The notes beneath the pieces are model-generated. The model saw only the letters and a program-made list of their open reading frames with translations. It ran no database searches and was not told the DNA's origin. A stretch of 64,000 bases of DNA from Cauispirillum nitrogeniifigens. GTDB lineage: Bacteria; Pseudomonadota; Alphaproteobacteria; Rhodospirillales; Rhodospirillaceae. Shown one piece after another: positions 33,281 to 42,466 of the stretch. The position numbers were made by a program, and so were the translations under genes. The stretch's first letter is position 1, and each line of letters opens with the position of its first letter. The stretch spans positions 62,001 to 126,000 of the forward strand of contig NZ_JBLOOT010000010.1 in assembly GCF_049800675.1 (NCBI RefSeq). Reading direction: 5' to 3'.

Positions 33281-34240
33281 CTACATCCGCATGATCTGGA
33301 TGATGGCCGGGCCGATGATGGCGACGAACAGGGCCGGCAGGAAGAACACGATCATCGGCACGGTGAGCTGCGCCGGCAGCGCGCCGGCCTTCTTCTCGGC
33401 CTTGGCCATGCGGTCGGATCGGTTCTCGTCGGACAACACGCGCAGGGCCTGGCTGACCGGCGTGCCGTACTTCTCCGACTGGATGAGCGTGGTGGCAAGC
33501 GAGCGGGCCGCCTGCACGCCCGTCCGGTCGGCCAGATTGGCGTAGGCCTTGCGGCGGTCGCCGAGGAAGGCCAGTTCGGCCGAGGTCAGGCCCATTTCCT
33601 CGGCCATCACGGCGGAGCTTTCGCCGATTTCCTCGGTCACACGGACGAACGCGGCCTCGATCGACAGGCCCGATTCGGTGCAGATGACCAGCAGGTCCAG
33701 GGTATCGGGGAACACCAGGGTGATCTCCTCCTGGCGCTTCTGGGCCTGGTTCTTGACCAGGATGGCCGGCAGGTAGAAGCCGCCGAGCAAGGCACCGGCG
33801 ATGACCGCCACCTTGTGGACCAGCGGCAACGCCTCCTTGGCCAGCAGGAAGAAGGCCAGGGCGACCAGCACGAAGCCCACCGTGGTGCCCAGGCGCACGA
33901 ACAGGAACACCACCGGGGCGCCGGGCGAGCGGTAGCCGGCGGCCTTCAGGCGCTGGCGCAGCTCCTGCGACGCGGCCAGATCCTCCAGCTTCACCTTCTC
34001 CAGGATGCCGCGCATCAGCGCGACGCTTTTCTTCTTCTCGCGCAGCGGCGCCCCGCGCTGGGTGTCGATGCGCTCGCGCTGCTGGCGGGACAGTTCCTCG
34101 CGGCGGCGGGAGATGGCCTTCAGCCGCGCCCCGCGCTCGTCGCGGCGCAGGAACGGCAGGGCGATGGCCATGACCGTGGCGAAGGCGGCGATGGCCGACA
34201 GCAGGGTCAGCAGCATCTGCGGATCGATGAACCGTGCCAT
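33281..34240 (-). CDS. tadC: TadC, inner-membrane pilus-assembly protein
   Basis: This 319-residue T2SSF-domain protein has helices at the N terminus, about 100-160 and at the C terminus. It contains the domain core LVFPDTLDLLVICTESGLSIEAAFVRV and the late segment QALRVLSDENRSDRMAKAEKKAGALPAQL. It pairs with TadB to form the platform of the Flp pilus. It is the last gene of the locus, 22 bp after tadB. Confidence 0.9.
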   Translation of the reverse strand: MARFIDPQMLLTLLSAIAAFATVMAIALPFLRRDERGARLKAISRRREELSRQQRERIDTQRGAPLREKKKSVALMRGILEKVKLEDLAASQELRQRLKAAGYRSPGAPVVFLFVRLGTTVGFVLVALAFFLLAKEALPLVHKVAVIAGALLGGFYLPAILVKNQAQKRQEEITLVFPDTLDLLVICTESGLSIEAAFVRVTEEIGESSAVMAEEMGLTSAELAFLGDRRKAYANLADRTGVQAARSLATTLIQSEKYGTPVSQALRVLSDENRSDRMAKAEKKAGALPAQLTVPMIVFFLPALFVAIIGPAIIQIMRM

Positions 34241-34262
34241 GGCGCGCTCCTCCCCTCCCCCG

Positions 34263-35279
34263 TCACATCTTGAAGTTGATCATTTTCGCCATCACCGCCA
34301 CGCCCAAGGCCATCCACAGCAGGCCGCAGGCCAGCAGGATGTTGCCCAGGCGGTCGGTGAACAGCAGGCCGATGTAGTCCGGGCTGAGCAGGTAGACGAA
34401 GAACGACACCAGGAACGGCAGCGACCCGATGATGGCGGCCGACGAACGGGCCTCGGACGACAGTGCCTTGACCTTGTCGCGCATCTTCTTGCGGTCGCGC
34501 AGGACGCTCGACAGGCCCTCCAGGGTTTCGGCGAGGTTGCCGCCGGTCTGCTGCTGGATTTGCAGGACGATGGCGAAGAAGCGGTATTCGGCGGTGGGCA
34601 GGCGTTCCAGGCCCCGGCGCATCAGGTCGTCCAGCGCCATGCCCAGCTTCTGACCTTCGACCAGCAGGCGGAATTCCTCGCCCACCGGATCGGGCAGCTC
34701 GCGGCCGATGATCGCCAGGCACTCGCCCACCGGCAGGCCGGAGCGGATGCCGCGCACCAGCACGTCCACGGCGTTGGCGAACTCGGCGGTGAACTTCTTG
34801 CGCCGCCGCGCCGCCATCACCTTCAGCACCAGCTTGGGCAGGCCGAAGCCGCCGACCACCGCCAGCAGCACCGCCACCAGCGGGCTCATGCCCAGGCCGA
34901 CCAGGACCAGCCCCAGCACCCCGCCGCAACCGGCGGCGGCCAGCAGCACGCGGCCGACCGGCACGTCCAGGCCGGCTTGCAGCAGGTCGGCCTTGATCTG
35001 GTTGCGGCGGCGCGACCGCCGGGTCTTGGACTGCTCCAGTTCCTGAAGCTTTTCCTGGATGCGGCGCTGGCGGCTGGCGACGGGATCGTTGCGCGCCGCC
35101 TTGGCCGCCCCGGCGCCGGTCAGGCCGAACATCTCCTTGCGCTTGCGCAGCCGCCGCTCGGCCCGCCCGCCGTGGGCCACCAGGGCGGCCATCAGCAGGG
35201 TGAACAGCGACGCCAGCACGGCGCCGGCAATCGTCAGGACCATCACGGCATCGGGGCCGCCGGCAGGGATCTCAGCCAT
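34263..35279 (-). CDS. tadB: TadB, inner-membrane pilus-assembly protein
   Basis: This 338-residue protein has an N-terminal helix, a cytoplasmic basic region, helices at about 110-150 and a C-terminal helix pair. Its T2SSF core is FANAVDVLVRGIRSGLPVGEC and QQTGGNLAETLEGLSSVLRDRKKM. Its ATG overlaps the stop of cpaF by 8 bp, so translation is coupled. TadB and TadC make the platform on which the CpaF ATPase acts. Confidence 0.9.
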   Translation of the reverse strand: MAEIPAGGPDAVMVLTIAGAVLASLFTLLMAALVAHGGRAERRLRKRKEMFGLTGAGAAKAARNDPVASRQRRIQEKLQELEQSKTRRSRRRNQIKADLLQAGLDVPVGRVLLAAAGCGGVLGLVLVGLGMSPLVAVLLAVVGGFGLPKLVLKVMAARRRKKFTAEFANAVDVLVRGIRSGLPVGECLAIIGRELPDPVGEEFRLLVEGQKLGMALDDLMRRGLERLPTAEYRFFAIVLQIQQQTGGNLAETLEGLSSVLRDRKKMRDKVKALSSEARSSAAIIGSLPFLVSFFVYLLSPDYIGLLFTDRLGNILLACGLLWMALGVAVMAKMINFKM

Positions 35280-36717
35280 GGCTGCTCAACTCCAGCGCTT
35301 CGGCGAGCTTGCCGTCGAGCCCGAAGTAGCGGGCCTTGTCCCAGAAGGCGGGGCGCAGCCCGGTCGAGCGGTGGCGGCCCAGCACACGGCCGTCGGGCGT
35401 TTCGCCGGTGTAGTCGTAGGTCAGCAGGTCCTGGAGGGTGACGACCTCGCCCTCCATGCCGATCACCTCGGTGATCTGCACGATCTTGCGCGAGCCGTCG
35501 CGCAGGCGGGCGGCCTGGACGATGACGTCGATGCTTGAGGCGATCTGTTCGCGCACCGCCTTGGCCGGCAGGGTGAAGCCGCCCATGGCGATCATGTTCT
35601 CCAGGCGGCCGATGGCCTCGCGCGGGGTGTTGGCGTGGACCGTGCCCATGGACCCGTCGTGGCCGGTGTTCATGGCCTGCAACAGGTCGAAGGCTTCGGG
35701 GCCGCGCACCTCGCCGACGATGATGCGTTCGGGACGCATGCGCAGGCAGTTCTTGACCAGATCGCGCATGGTGATCTCGCCCACGCCCTCCAGGTTCGGG
35801 GGGCGGGTTTCCAGGCGCACGACATGGGGGTTGCGCAGTTGCAGTTCCGCGGCGTCCTCGCAGGTGATGACGCGCTCGCCGTGCTCGATGTAATTGGTCA
35901 GACAGTTGAGCAGGGTGGTCTTGCCCGACCCCGTGCCCCCCGACACCAGGATGTTGCAGCGGCTGGCCGAGGCCACCTGAAGCACCACCGCACCGGCCGG
36001 GCTGATCGAGCCGTAGTCGATCAGGTTCTGGAGGGTCAGCTTGTCCTTCTTGAACTTGCGGATGGTCAGGGCCGGGCCGTCGATGGCCAGCGGCGGCACG
36101 ATGACGTTGACGCGCGAGCCGTCGGCCAGGCGGGCGTCGCAGATGGGACTGCTTTCATCGACGCGCCGGCCCACCGCCGAGACGATGCGCTGGCAGATGT
36201 TCATCAACTGCGCATTGTCGCGGAACTTGATGTCGGTCAGCTCGATCTTGCCGTTGACCTCGATGTAGACCTTGTCATGGCCGTTGACCATGATGTCGGC
36301 GATGTCGTCGCGGGCCAGCAGCGGCTCCAGCGGCCCCAGGCCGAGGACGTCGTTGCAGATGTCGGTGATGACCTGCTTCTGCTCCTGCGCCGACAGGACG
36401 AAGCTGCGCATGGCGATGATCTCGGAGACCACGTCCGTGATCTCCTCGCGCACCGCCTCGGGCGTGAGCTGGCCGAGCTGGGCGAGGTCCACCGCCTCCA
36501 TCAGGCTGTTGAAGACCGACACCTTGATCTCGTCCAGGCGCGCGTCGCCCGGCCCACGGCCGCCACGCGAGGGCTGCGCCGGCAGCGGCGCGGGCGCGGC
36601 CGCGCCCTTGGCCTCCAGCACGGCCGGGCGGGGCGCCGCCTCGGCCGGCGCCGGGGCGGCCGGCGGCACCGGCACGACCGGCCGGGGCGGGGCTGCGCCG
36701 TTGCGCCGCCCGAACAT
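35272..36717 (-). CDS. cpaF: CpaF/TadA pilus-assembly ATPase
   Basis: The ATG complementary to 36715-36717 gives 481 residues. A Pro/Ala-rich leader (about 1-60) precedes the secretion-ATPase domain. Walker A is VSGGTGSGKTTLLN, with EDAAELQLRNPHVVRLETR as Asp/Glu box and IIVGEVRGPEAFDLLQAMNTGHDGS as Walker B plus His box. It drives pilus extension and retraction. A longer open frame upstream overlaps cpaE and is a shadow. Confidence 0.94.
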   Translation of the reverse strand: MFGRRNGAAPPRPVVPVPPAAPAPAEAAPRPAVLEAKGAAAPAPLPAQPSRGGRGPGDARLDEIKVSVFNSLMEAVDLAQLGQLTPEAVREEITDVVSEIIAMRSFVLSAQEQKQVITDICNDVLGLGPLEPLLARDDIADIMVNGHDKVYIEVNGKIELTDIKFRDNAQLMNICQRIVSAVGRRVDESSPICDARLADGSRVNVIVPPLAIDGPALTIRKFKKDKLTLQNLIDYGSISPAGAVVLQVASASRCNILVSGGTGSGKTTLLNCLTNYIEHGERVITCEDAAELQLRNPHVVRLETRPPNLEGVGEITMRDLVKNCLRMRPERIIVGEVRGPEAFDLLQAMNTGHDGSMGTVHANTPREAIGRLENMIAMGGFTLPAKAVREQIASSIDVIVQAARLRDGSRKIVQITEVIGMEGEVVTLQDLLTYDYTGETPDGRVLGRHRSTGLRPAFWDKARYFGLDGKLAEALELSSHG

Positions 36718-36719
36718 GA

Positions 36720-37964
36720 TCAGGCCTTCCCGCTGGTCAGGCCGAAGCCGCCGAACAGCCCGGCCAGGGAGAATCCGCCGGCACCGCGCCCGGCCTTGCC
36801 CTTGGCGCGGGCGCGGGCCTTGGCGTCGGCGCGGGACTGGCCGCTGACCATCCAGGCCAGTTCGGTGATGGCCTTGGCGGCGGGACTGTTGGGGGCGGCG
36901 GCGCAGACCGGCTCGCCGGTGTTCATGGCGGCGGCGAAGGCCGGGCCGTCGTGGGGAATGCTCAGGACCGGCCGGGCGCCAGCGCCTTCCTCGAAGTCCT
37001 TGGCCGCCAGTTCGCCCTTGCGGGCCAGGCCCTCGCGGTTGAACACCAGGCGGGTCGGCGCCTGCACGCCGCGCGGCTCGCTCAGGCGCTCCAGCAGGTT
37101 GCGGGCGTCGCGCAGGTTGGCGAGGTCGGGATAGGCCACCACCACCACCTCGTTGGCGTCCATCAGCACCTCGCGCACCCACGGGCTCCACTGGTGCGGC
37201 AGGTCGACGACGACATGGCTGGCATTGCGCCGCAGCACGGCGAACAGGGCATCCAGCGCCTCGGGCGTCGGCTCGCCCGCCCCGTCGCCCAGGATGGCCG
37301 GCGCGCCGAGCAGGCTGAGGTGGTCGTCCACCTTGACGCGGAAGCGGTCGAGCAGCAGGTCGTCCAGGCGGTCGGGCTGGGCCAGCGCCTCCTGCACCGT
37401 CTGGCGCGGATTGAGGTTGAGCGCCAGGGCGTCGCTGCCGAAGGCCAGATCCAGATCGACCAGCAGCACGTCCTCGGCCATCTCGCGGCCCAGGGCGACG
37501 GCCAGGTTGGTCGCCACCGCGCTGGTGCCGACACCGCCGCGCGCGCCGAAGACGGCGACCACGCGGCCGGTGTTGCCGCTGCCCTCGGCATTGAAGATGG
37601 CATCGGCGATGCCGGCCAGTTCGCCCGCATCGATGGCGCCGACCAGATATTCCGACACCCCCATGCCCAGCAGCGCGCGGTAAAGGGCGATGTCGTTGCC
37701 CTGGCCCAGGATGACCACCCGCGTCGTCGGCGCCACCGCCCCGGCCAGGGCATCGAGCGCCTGCATCAGGCGGTCGCCGTCGAGGTGCGTCTCCAGGATC
37801 AGCAGGTCGGGGCTGGTGCCCAGGGCAAGGTGGCGGGCCGCCGCCTCCAGGCCGCCGTCCTGGACGGCGACCGTACAGCGGCGCAGGCGGCGGTCGGTCG
37901 CCATGACCCGCACGGCGTTGGCGCGGTCGTCGGTTTCGGTGAAGGCGACGATGGAGATGCGCAT
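36720..37964 (-). CDS. cpaE: CpaE/TadZ MinD-like pilus-localisation ATPase
   Basis: This 414-residue protein has an N-terminal receiver-like domain (about 1-130, LLILETHLDGDRLMQALD) and a C-terminal MinD-type domain (VVAVFGARGGVGTSAVATNLA, a deviant Walker A, and VLLVDLDLAFG). CpaE places the pilus apparatus, often at a pole. The last 30 residues are basic. The stop lies 2 bp before the cpaF start. Confidence 0.9.
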   Translation of the reverse strand: MRISIVAFTETDDRANAVRVMATDRRLRRCTVAVQDGGLEAAARHLALGTSPDLLILETHLDGDRLMQALDALAGAVAPTTRVVILGQGNDIALYRALLGMGVSEYLVGAIDAGELAGIADAIFNAEGSGNTGRVVAVFGARGGVGTSAVATNLAVALGREMAEDVLLVDLDLAFGSDALALNLNPRQTVQEALAQPDRLDDLLLDRFRVKVDDHLSLLGAPAILGDGAGEPTPEALDALFAVLRRNASHVVVDLPHQWSPWVREVLMDANEVVVVAYPDLANLRDARNLLERLSEPRGVQAPTRLVFNREGLARKGELAAKDFEEGAGARPVLSIPHDGPAFAAAMNTGEPVCAAAPNSPAAKAITELAWMVSGQSRADAKARARAKGKAGRGAGGFSLAGLFGGFGLTSGKA

Positions 37965-37992
37965 GGCCTGCCTCCCTTTCCCAGAGGTTCTT

Positions 37993-38640
37993 CTAGCGTT
38001 CGAGCTGGATGGTGGTCTGTTCGATGACCGGCGGCGCCGCCCCCTGCCCCTGGCCGGAGCGGTAGCGTTCCACGGTGTCGACCAGACGCGGCGCGTCGGG
38101 GGCGCCGGTGGTCGCCGTACCGAGAAGCTCGCCGGGGTCGCTGAGCATCAGCCCGACGTTGCGCTGGACCGAGCACCCGAAGTCGGTGTGCGGCAGGTTG
38201 TTCGGGTTGTAGCCCGTCGCCCCGCGCCAGTCGCCACACTCGGGCACCTGCGCCACATAGGCCTTGAAGAACACCTCCATGCTGCCGTCGGGCACCTCGG
38301 CGGCGTCGATGGCCCGCCCCACGGTGGCCGGGATGAGGCGCTCCTTGAGCCAGGCGGCGACGGTCCGGCCGGCCTCGACGGCATCGGCGCCGGAGGCGGC
38401 CGGGAGGACCACCGTCATGGGGCCGCGGCCCCGGCGGTAGTACTCCTCCACGAACTGCGCCGGCAGCGGCTGGGCGGTGGCGGCGCGCGACAGCGGCACG
38501 GCCACCTGGAAGGTTTCCAGCTCGACGCGGATAGGATGGGTGCGGGCGGGATCCGCCGTTCCGGTCGGCGGGGTCGAACAGGCGCCCAGGCCGATCATCA
38601 TCGCCGCCGCCGCCACGACCAGGGTCGGAAGGGTTCGCAT
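37993..38640 (-). CDS. cpaD: CpaD-like pilus lipoprotein
   Basis: This 215-residue protein has a lipoprotein signal with lipobox IGLGACSTPP. The mature domain has DFGCSVQRNVGLMLSDPGELL, the conserved CpaD segment near the C terminus, with NNLPHTDFGC. It helps the CpaC secretin in the outer membrane. Its identity is strengthened by its place between cpaC and cpaE. Confidence 0.85.
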   Translation of the reverse strand: MRTLPTLVVAAAAMMIGLGACSTPPTGTADPARTHPIRVELETFQVAVPLSRAATAQPLPAQFVEEYYRRGRGPMTVVLPAASGADAVEAGRTVAAWLKERLIPATVGRAIDAAEVPDGSMEVFFKAYVAQVPECGDWRGATGYNPNNLPHTDFGCSVQRNVGLMLSDPGELLGTATTGAPDAPRLVDTVERYRSGQGQGAAPPVIEQTTIQLER

Positions 38641-38645
38641 GGCCG

Positions 38646-40235
38646 TTACTCCAGGATGTAGCCGACGGGGCCGGCAAGCGTCAGGGCCTCGCCGCGCACG
38701 GTGCCGCCGTAGCGGGCGTGCAGGCGGCCCAGCAGGTAGATGTCGAGGTCGCTGGCCGGCACGAAACCGTCGGTCGGCAGGGACAGGCCCTTGGCGAACT
38801 CGATCGGGCGGACGCGGAAGGCCTGCACCACCACCACCAGCTCGGTGCGCTGGGTGCGGAATTCCTGGCTGCGGAACAGGGCGCCGATGATCGGCAGGTC
38901 CATCAGGCCGGGCACGCCGTCGAAGGAGTTGATCTCGTCGTTCTGCAACATGCCGGCGATCATCAGGCTGCCGCCCGACGGCACGGTGACGGTGCTGTCG
39001 GCCCGGCGCACCGACAGCCCCTTGATCTCCACCTCGCGGCCGGTGCCGCGCAGGACGAACGGCAGGGCGTTCTCGCTGGACACGCGGCTGACCTCGGTGG
39101 CGATGCGCAGGGACAACTGGTTGTTGGCCAGCACCACCGGCGTGAAGCTCAGCGACACGCCGAACTCGCGGAAGGTGACGCGGACGTTGCCCTCGTCGTC
39201 GACGTCCGACGGCACCGGCAGCAGGCCGCCGGCCAGGAAGTTCGCCGTTTCGCCGGAGATGGCGGTCAGGGTCGGTTCGGCCAGCACCTTGATCAGGCCC
39301 TGCCGCTCCAGCGCGTCGAAGGCCATGTTGTCCACGCCCACCGTCGACAGGGCGCCGGTCATGGCGCGCACGAACGGCTCGCCGGCCGGGAACGGCAGGT
39401 TGGAGAAGCTGCCGTTGTTGGCCAGGAAGTTGACCGACAGCGCCTTGAGGGTGGTGCGCTGGACCTCGGCCACCTTGACCTGGAGCAGCACCTGCTGGTC
39501 GCCGATGACGCGCAGGGCGTTGATGACCTTGGCCTCGCCGCTGGGGCGGTTGGCGGCGCGGCCCTCGATGCCCTGGAAGGCCTCGCGCATGGCGGTGCCG
39601 GCGGCGGCCCCGGCGGCGGCGGCCTCGTCCGTCTGGCCGCCGGCACCGCCGCCGGGCTGGCGGGAGGTGCGCTCGGTGGCCTGGAGGGAGCCGGCGACGC
39701 CGACGCCCAGGAACTGCTCGACCACCGCCTGGGCGTCGGCGGCTTCGCGGGCGGAATGCACGGTGCCGCTCATGATGACGCTCTGGCCGACGGCGCGCAG
39801 GTCGATGTTGGCATCGGGCAGCAGGCGGGCGAGCACGATCTTGGCCGCCGTCAGGTCGGCCGACACCAGGATCTCGGCATTGAGCACCACGTTGCCGTCG
39901 CGGCCGATGAAGAAGACGTTGGTGGCGCCGGGGCCGCGCCCCAGGACGTAGACCTGGCGCGGCCCCTGGACCAGCACGTCGACCACCGACGGGTTGGCGA
40001 CGATGACGTCGGAAACGGGCGCGCTCAGCGGCACCGCCATGGTGCGGCCGACGGCCATCTCCAGCGGCGTCGCCGGGCCGACGTCGCCGCGCAGGCTCAT
40101 GGTGGCGGCGCGGTCCTCGCGCACCCGCACCGGGGCGGTTTCGATGATGTCCATGTCCGGCGCGGCCTGGGCCGGCAGCAGCGGGGCCAGGGTGAGGGCG
40201 ACAGCCAGCAGGGCATGGTGAAGGCGCGTGGTCAT
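38646..40235 (-). CDS. cpaC: CpaC/RcpA secretin of the Flp pilus
   Basis: This 529-residue protein has a signal peptide (to about LPAQAAPD), two BON/N-domain modules (TMAVPLSAPVSDVIVANPSVVDV, VYVLGRGPGATNVFFIG), and a C-terminal secretin domain with VTVPSGGSLMIAGML and LPIIGALFRSQEFRTQRTELVVVVQAF. It forms the outer-membrane pore. The Gly/Ala-rich stretch near 200-220 is an unstructured insert. Confidence 0.93.
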   Translation of the reverse strand: MTTRLHHALLAVALTLAPLLPAQAAPDMDIIETAPVRVREDRAATMSLRGDVGPATPLEMAVGRTMAVPLSAPVSDVIVANPSVVDVLVQGPRQVYVLGRGPGATNVFFIGRDGNVVLNAEILVSADLTAAKIVLARLLPDANIDLRAVGQSVIMSGTVHSAREAADAQAVVEQFLGVGVAGSLQATERTSRQPGGGAGGQTDEAAAAGAAAGTAMREAFQGIEGRAANRPSGEAKVINALRVIGDQQVLLQVKVAEVQRTTLKALSVNFLANNGSFSNLPFPAGEPFVRAMTGALSTVGVDNMAFDALERQGLIKVLAEPTLTAISGETANFLAGGLLPVPSDVDDEGNVRVTFREFGVSLSFTPVVLANNQLSLRIATEVSRVSSENALPFVLRGTGREVEIKGLSVRRADSTVTVPSGGSLMIAGMLQNDEINSFDGVPGLMDLPIIGALFRSQEFRTQRTELVVVVQAFRVRPIEFAKGLSLPTDGFVPASDLDIYLLGRLHARYGGTVRGEALTLAGPVGYILE

Positions 40236-40253
40236 GATGGCATCCCCCCGTTG

Positions 40254-41234
40254 CTACTGGCCGTCGACGGTCTGGACGCGCGACACGCCGCCGCGCCAGA
40301 TCGACACCGACCATGCCGGCCTGGCCGGCGCGGCGGCGGCCGACACCGCCGTCGTCGTCGCCGCCACCGGCTCGGCCTTCTTCTGATTGCCCCCCTCGGC
40401 CCGCCGCTCGGCCGAGGCCATGGCGCGGGCCAGCACCGGGCTGAGCGCCACGTCGGCAACCGGCGCACTGGCCACCGGGGCGCGGGCATCCAGGCTGCGC
40501 AGCGACAGGCTGAGGTCGCCCATGTTGGCGGCCAGGGCCAGCACCTGGGCCTGATGCGGCGTCACCTCCAGGGTGGCGGTCTTGGCCACCACCGCCTCGC
40601 CGTCGGCGTTCTTGCCCACCGTCTGGTCGACGGCCAGCACGCGGACGCTTTCCAGCACCGTCTCGGCGGCGTGCTTGACCACGCCGGCGTCGCTGCCGAA
40701 GTCCTGCATCTGGCGCGGCAGGCTCTGGGTGATGTCGTGGGACAGGATGACGTCGACCAGATCGCCCGGCAGCACGAAGCCGCCGGCCCCGCTTTCCGGG
40801 GTCACGGCGACCGACATGGCGCGCATACCGCTGTCCAGGGTGCCGGCGAGGAAGCCGACGGCCTGGCGCTCGAACACCTTGGCGTCGGTCAGCGGCTCGC
40901 CGGCGGCGATCAGGCGGCGGGCCAGCAGGCCCTCGAAGCGGCCGGCGGCGGCCTTGCGGGCGTCGTCGCCCTCGCGGGCCGGGTCGTTGCGGACGTATTC
41001 GGGACGCACCATGTCCTCGGGCCAGGGCTGCCAGCGCATGGCTCCGGGGCCGACCGCCTTGCCCGGCTCGATGTCGGCGGCGGCGACCAGCACCAGCACC
41101 CCGGCGCCGGGCACCGCCTCGCCGACGGCGGCGCTGGTGACGCGCGGGGCGCCCAGCATGCGGTTGGCAAAGAAGGCGGCCCCGCCGGCAGCCAGAACGG
41201 CCACGGCCACAAGAGCGATAACGGCAGCTCGCAT
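40254..41234 (-). CDS. cpaB: CpaB/RcpC pilus-assembly protein
   Basis: The ATG complementary to 41232-41234 gives 326 residues. An N-terminal anchor helix (AAVIALVAVAVLAAGGAAFF) is followed by an SAF domain (VLVLVAAADIEPGKAVGP, LLARRLIAAGEPLTDAKVF), with MRAMSVAVTPESGAGGFVLPGDLVDVILSH as the CpaB core. It is periplasmic and links the secretin to the inner-membrane platform. The tail is Ala-rich. Confidence 0.88.
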   Translation of the reverse strand: MRAAVIALVAVAVLAAGGAAFFANRMLGAPRVTSAAVGEAVPGAGVLVLVAAADIEPGKAVGPGAMRWQPWPEDMVRPEYVRNDPAREGDDARKAAAGRFEGLLARRLIAAGEPLTDAKVFERQAVGFLAGTLDSGMRAMSVAVTPESGAGGFVLPGDLVDVILSHDITQSLPRQMQDFGSDAGVVKHAAETVLESVRVLAVDQTVGKNADGEAVVAKTATLEVTPHQAQVLALAANMGDLSLSLRSLDARAPVASAPVADVALSPVLARAMASAERRAEGGNQKKAEPVAATTTAVSAAAAPARPAWSVSIWRGGVSRVQTVDGQ

Positions 41235-41283
41235 GTTTTCCCCCCGGCCCGGCGGCGGGGGCAAACCCGCATCGGGACCTTGT

Positions 41284-41832
41284 TCAGGAAATCGCCCGCC
41301 CGGACAGCAGCGGCAGGACGATGAACGTGGTGACCACGCCGGCGGCGATGGCGATGCCGTAGGGCACCCCGTGGCGCCCGGACACCAGGCGCGCGAGCCC
41401 GGCATGGGTGGTCAGAAGGCGGCGGGGCAGGGCCCGCCCGGCGAGCAGGGCCAGGGTCAGCAGGCCGCCGAAGCAGGCCACCGCCAGGACCAGTTCGGCC
41501 AGGCCGCCGAAGCCCGTCCACAGGGCGGCGGCGCTCATCAGCTTGACGTCGCCGCCGCCGAAGACATTGAAGTGGAAGAGGACCACTCCCACCGCGAAGA
41601 CCGCGACGGCGGCCGCCGCGTGCCCCGGCAGGCGGCTCGGGGCGGGGGCGCCGGCCAGGGCGGCCGCCGCGAAGGCGGCGACGATGCCCACGGACACCCA
41701 GTTGGGAATGGTGAAGGACGCGACGTCACGGCATCCGCCATAGATCGCCAGGGCGACGAAGGCGGCGACGGACAGCCCCTGCACGACGCCTTGCGCCGTC
41801 AGGGCCTCGCCCCCGAACAGGACCGACAGCAC
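41284..41832 (-). CDS. tadV: TadV/CpaA prepilin peptidase
   Basis: This 182-residue membrane protein of the A24 aspartic peptidase family starts at a GTG. The first catalytic Asp is in YGGCRDVASFTIPNW and the second in the GxGD-type motif FGGGDVKLMSA. It cuts the leader of the Flp pilin encoded just upstream. Confidence 0.88.
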   Translation of the reverse strand: MLSVLFGGEALTAQGVVQGLSVAAFVALAIYGGCRDVASFTIPNWVSVGIVAAFAAAALAGAPAPSRLPGHAAAAVAVFAVGVVLFHFNVFGGGDVKLMSAAALWTGFGGLAELVLAVACFGGLLTLALLAGRALPRRLLTTHAGLARLVSGRHGVPYGIAIAAGVVTTFIVLPLLSGRAIS

Positions 41833-41916
41833 CGCATCCCCTCCCCCGGTCTCCGCACCGTCCGGCGACGGCGCCCCGGCCCCGTCATGGAGCCGGGGCG
41901 CCCGCCGGAGTTCGCC

Positions 41917-42087
41917 TTACAGGGCGGCGCTCACTTCGCCGAACTTCGCCACCAAGTCGGTGCCGATCAGGCCGACGGCGCCAATGATGACGACGGCGAT
42001 CAGGGCGGCGATCAGGCCGTATTCGATGGCGGTGGCGCCGGACTCATTGGTGCGGATCGCCTTGAGGGTCTGGATCATCTTGGTCAT
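41917..42087 (-). CDS. flp: Flp/Fap-type major pilin
   Basis: This 56-residue protein has a short basic leader, then GATAIEYGLIAALIAVVIIG, the Flp motif with Glu-Tyr after the cleavage site. It is the pilus subunit cut by TadV. It is the first gene of the reverse-strand pilus locus; TAACGGAGG-type ribosome context (GGAGGACAAGGC) precedes the ATG. Confidence 0.95.
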   Translation of the reverse strand: MTKMIQTLKAIRTNESGATAIEYGLIAALIAVVIIGAVGLIGTDLVAKFGEVSAAL

Positions 42088-42466
42088 AGCCTTGTCCTCC
42101 GATGGAAAACGCACTCTCTCGTCTTTGGAGGTGGAAGCCGCTCTCGCATTCGGCCGTCCACCACCGGGGAGCCAGGGCCCCAGGCCCGGTCGAAGGGGCG
42201 TTTCAAACGTTTGTATTCGTTTGAAGTTTCCTTCGTATCCGAGGGGCTTAAGGCCCCCCTTGTCCCTATGCGCCGAGTATAGCCAAACGATGTAAAAACC
42301 GTTTGTGACGGGGGTTGGAAAAATGTAAAAAAGTCGTACCATTTTGTGAAATGATTAAGGCCAGTTTAAAAATTACCTTCACATCTTGTGACGGCGATCA
42401 CACCCCCCGTGATGGCCGCCACAGCCCCAGTGACGGCGCGCACGGCGTCAACGGAGAGACACATTC
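42088..42466. promoter_or_regulatory. Divergent control region between flp and the OmpR-type regulator
   Basis: This 379-bp interval is AT-rich between 42280 and 42380. It contains an inverted repeat TTCAAACG (42202-42209)/CGTTTGAA (42218-42225) around an 8-bp spacer, about 120 bp upstream of flp. It also contains a CRP-like palindrome at 42387 (listed separately) and several GTGACGG repeats (about 42304, 42387, 42431). Both promoters must lie here. Confidence 0.6.
42387..42402. promoter_or_regulatory. Perfect CRP-family site TGTGA-N6-TCACA
   Basis: The 16-bp sequence TGTGACGGCGATCACA matches the CRP half-sites exactly with the correct 6-bp spacer. It lies 65 bp upstream of the ATG of the OmpR-type regulator and 300 bp from flp. 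Confidence 0.6.

Noticed and set aside
38718..41324. An 868-codon forward open frame over the cpaC-cpaB region
   Set aside because: It is antisense to clearly conserved CpaC and CpaB domains, and its residues are His/Gln/Gly/Arg-rich with no motif.
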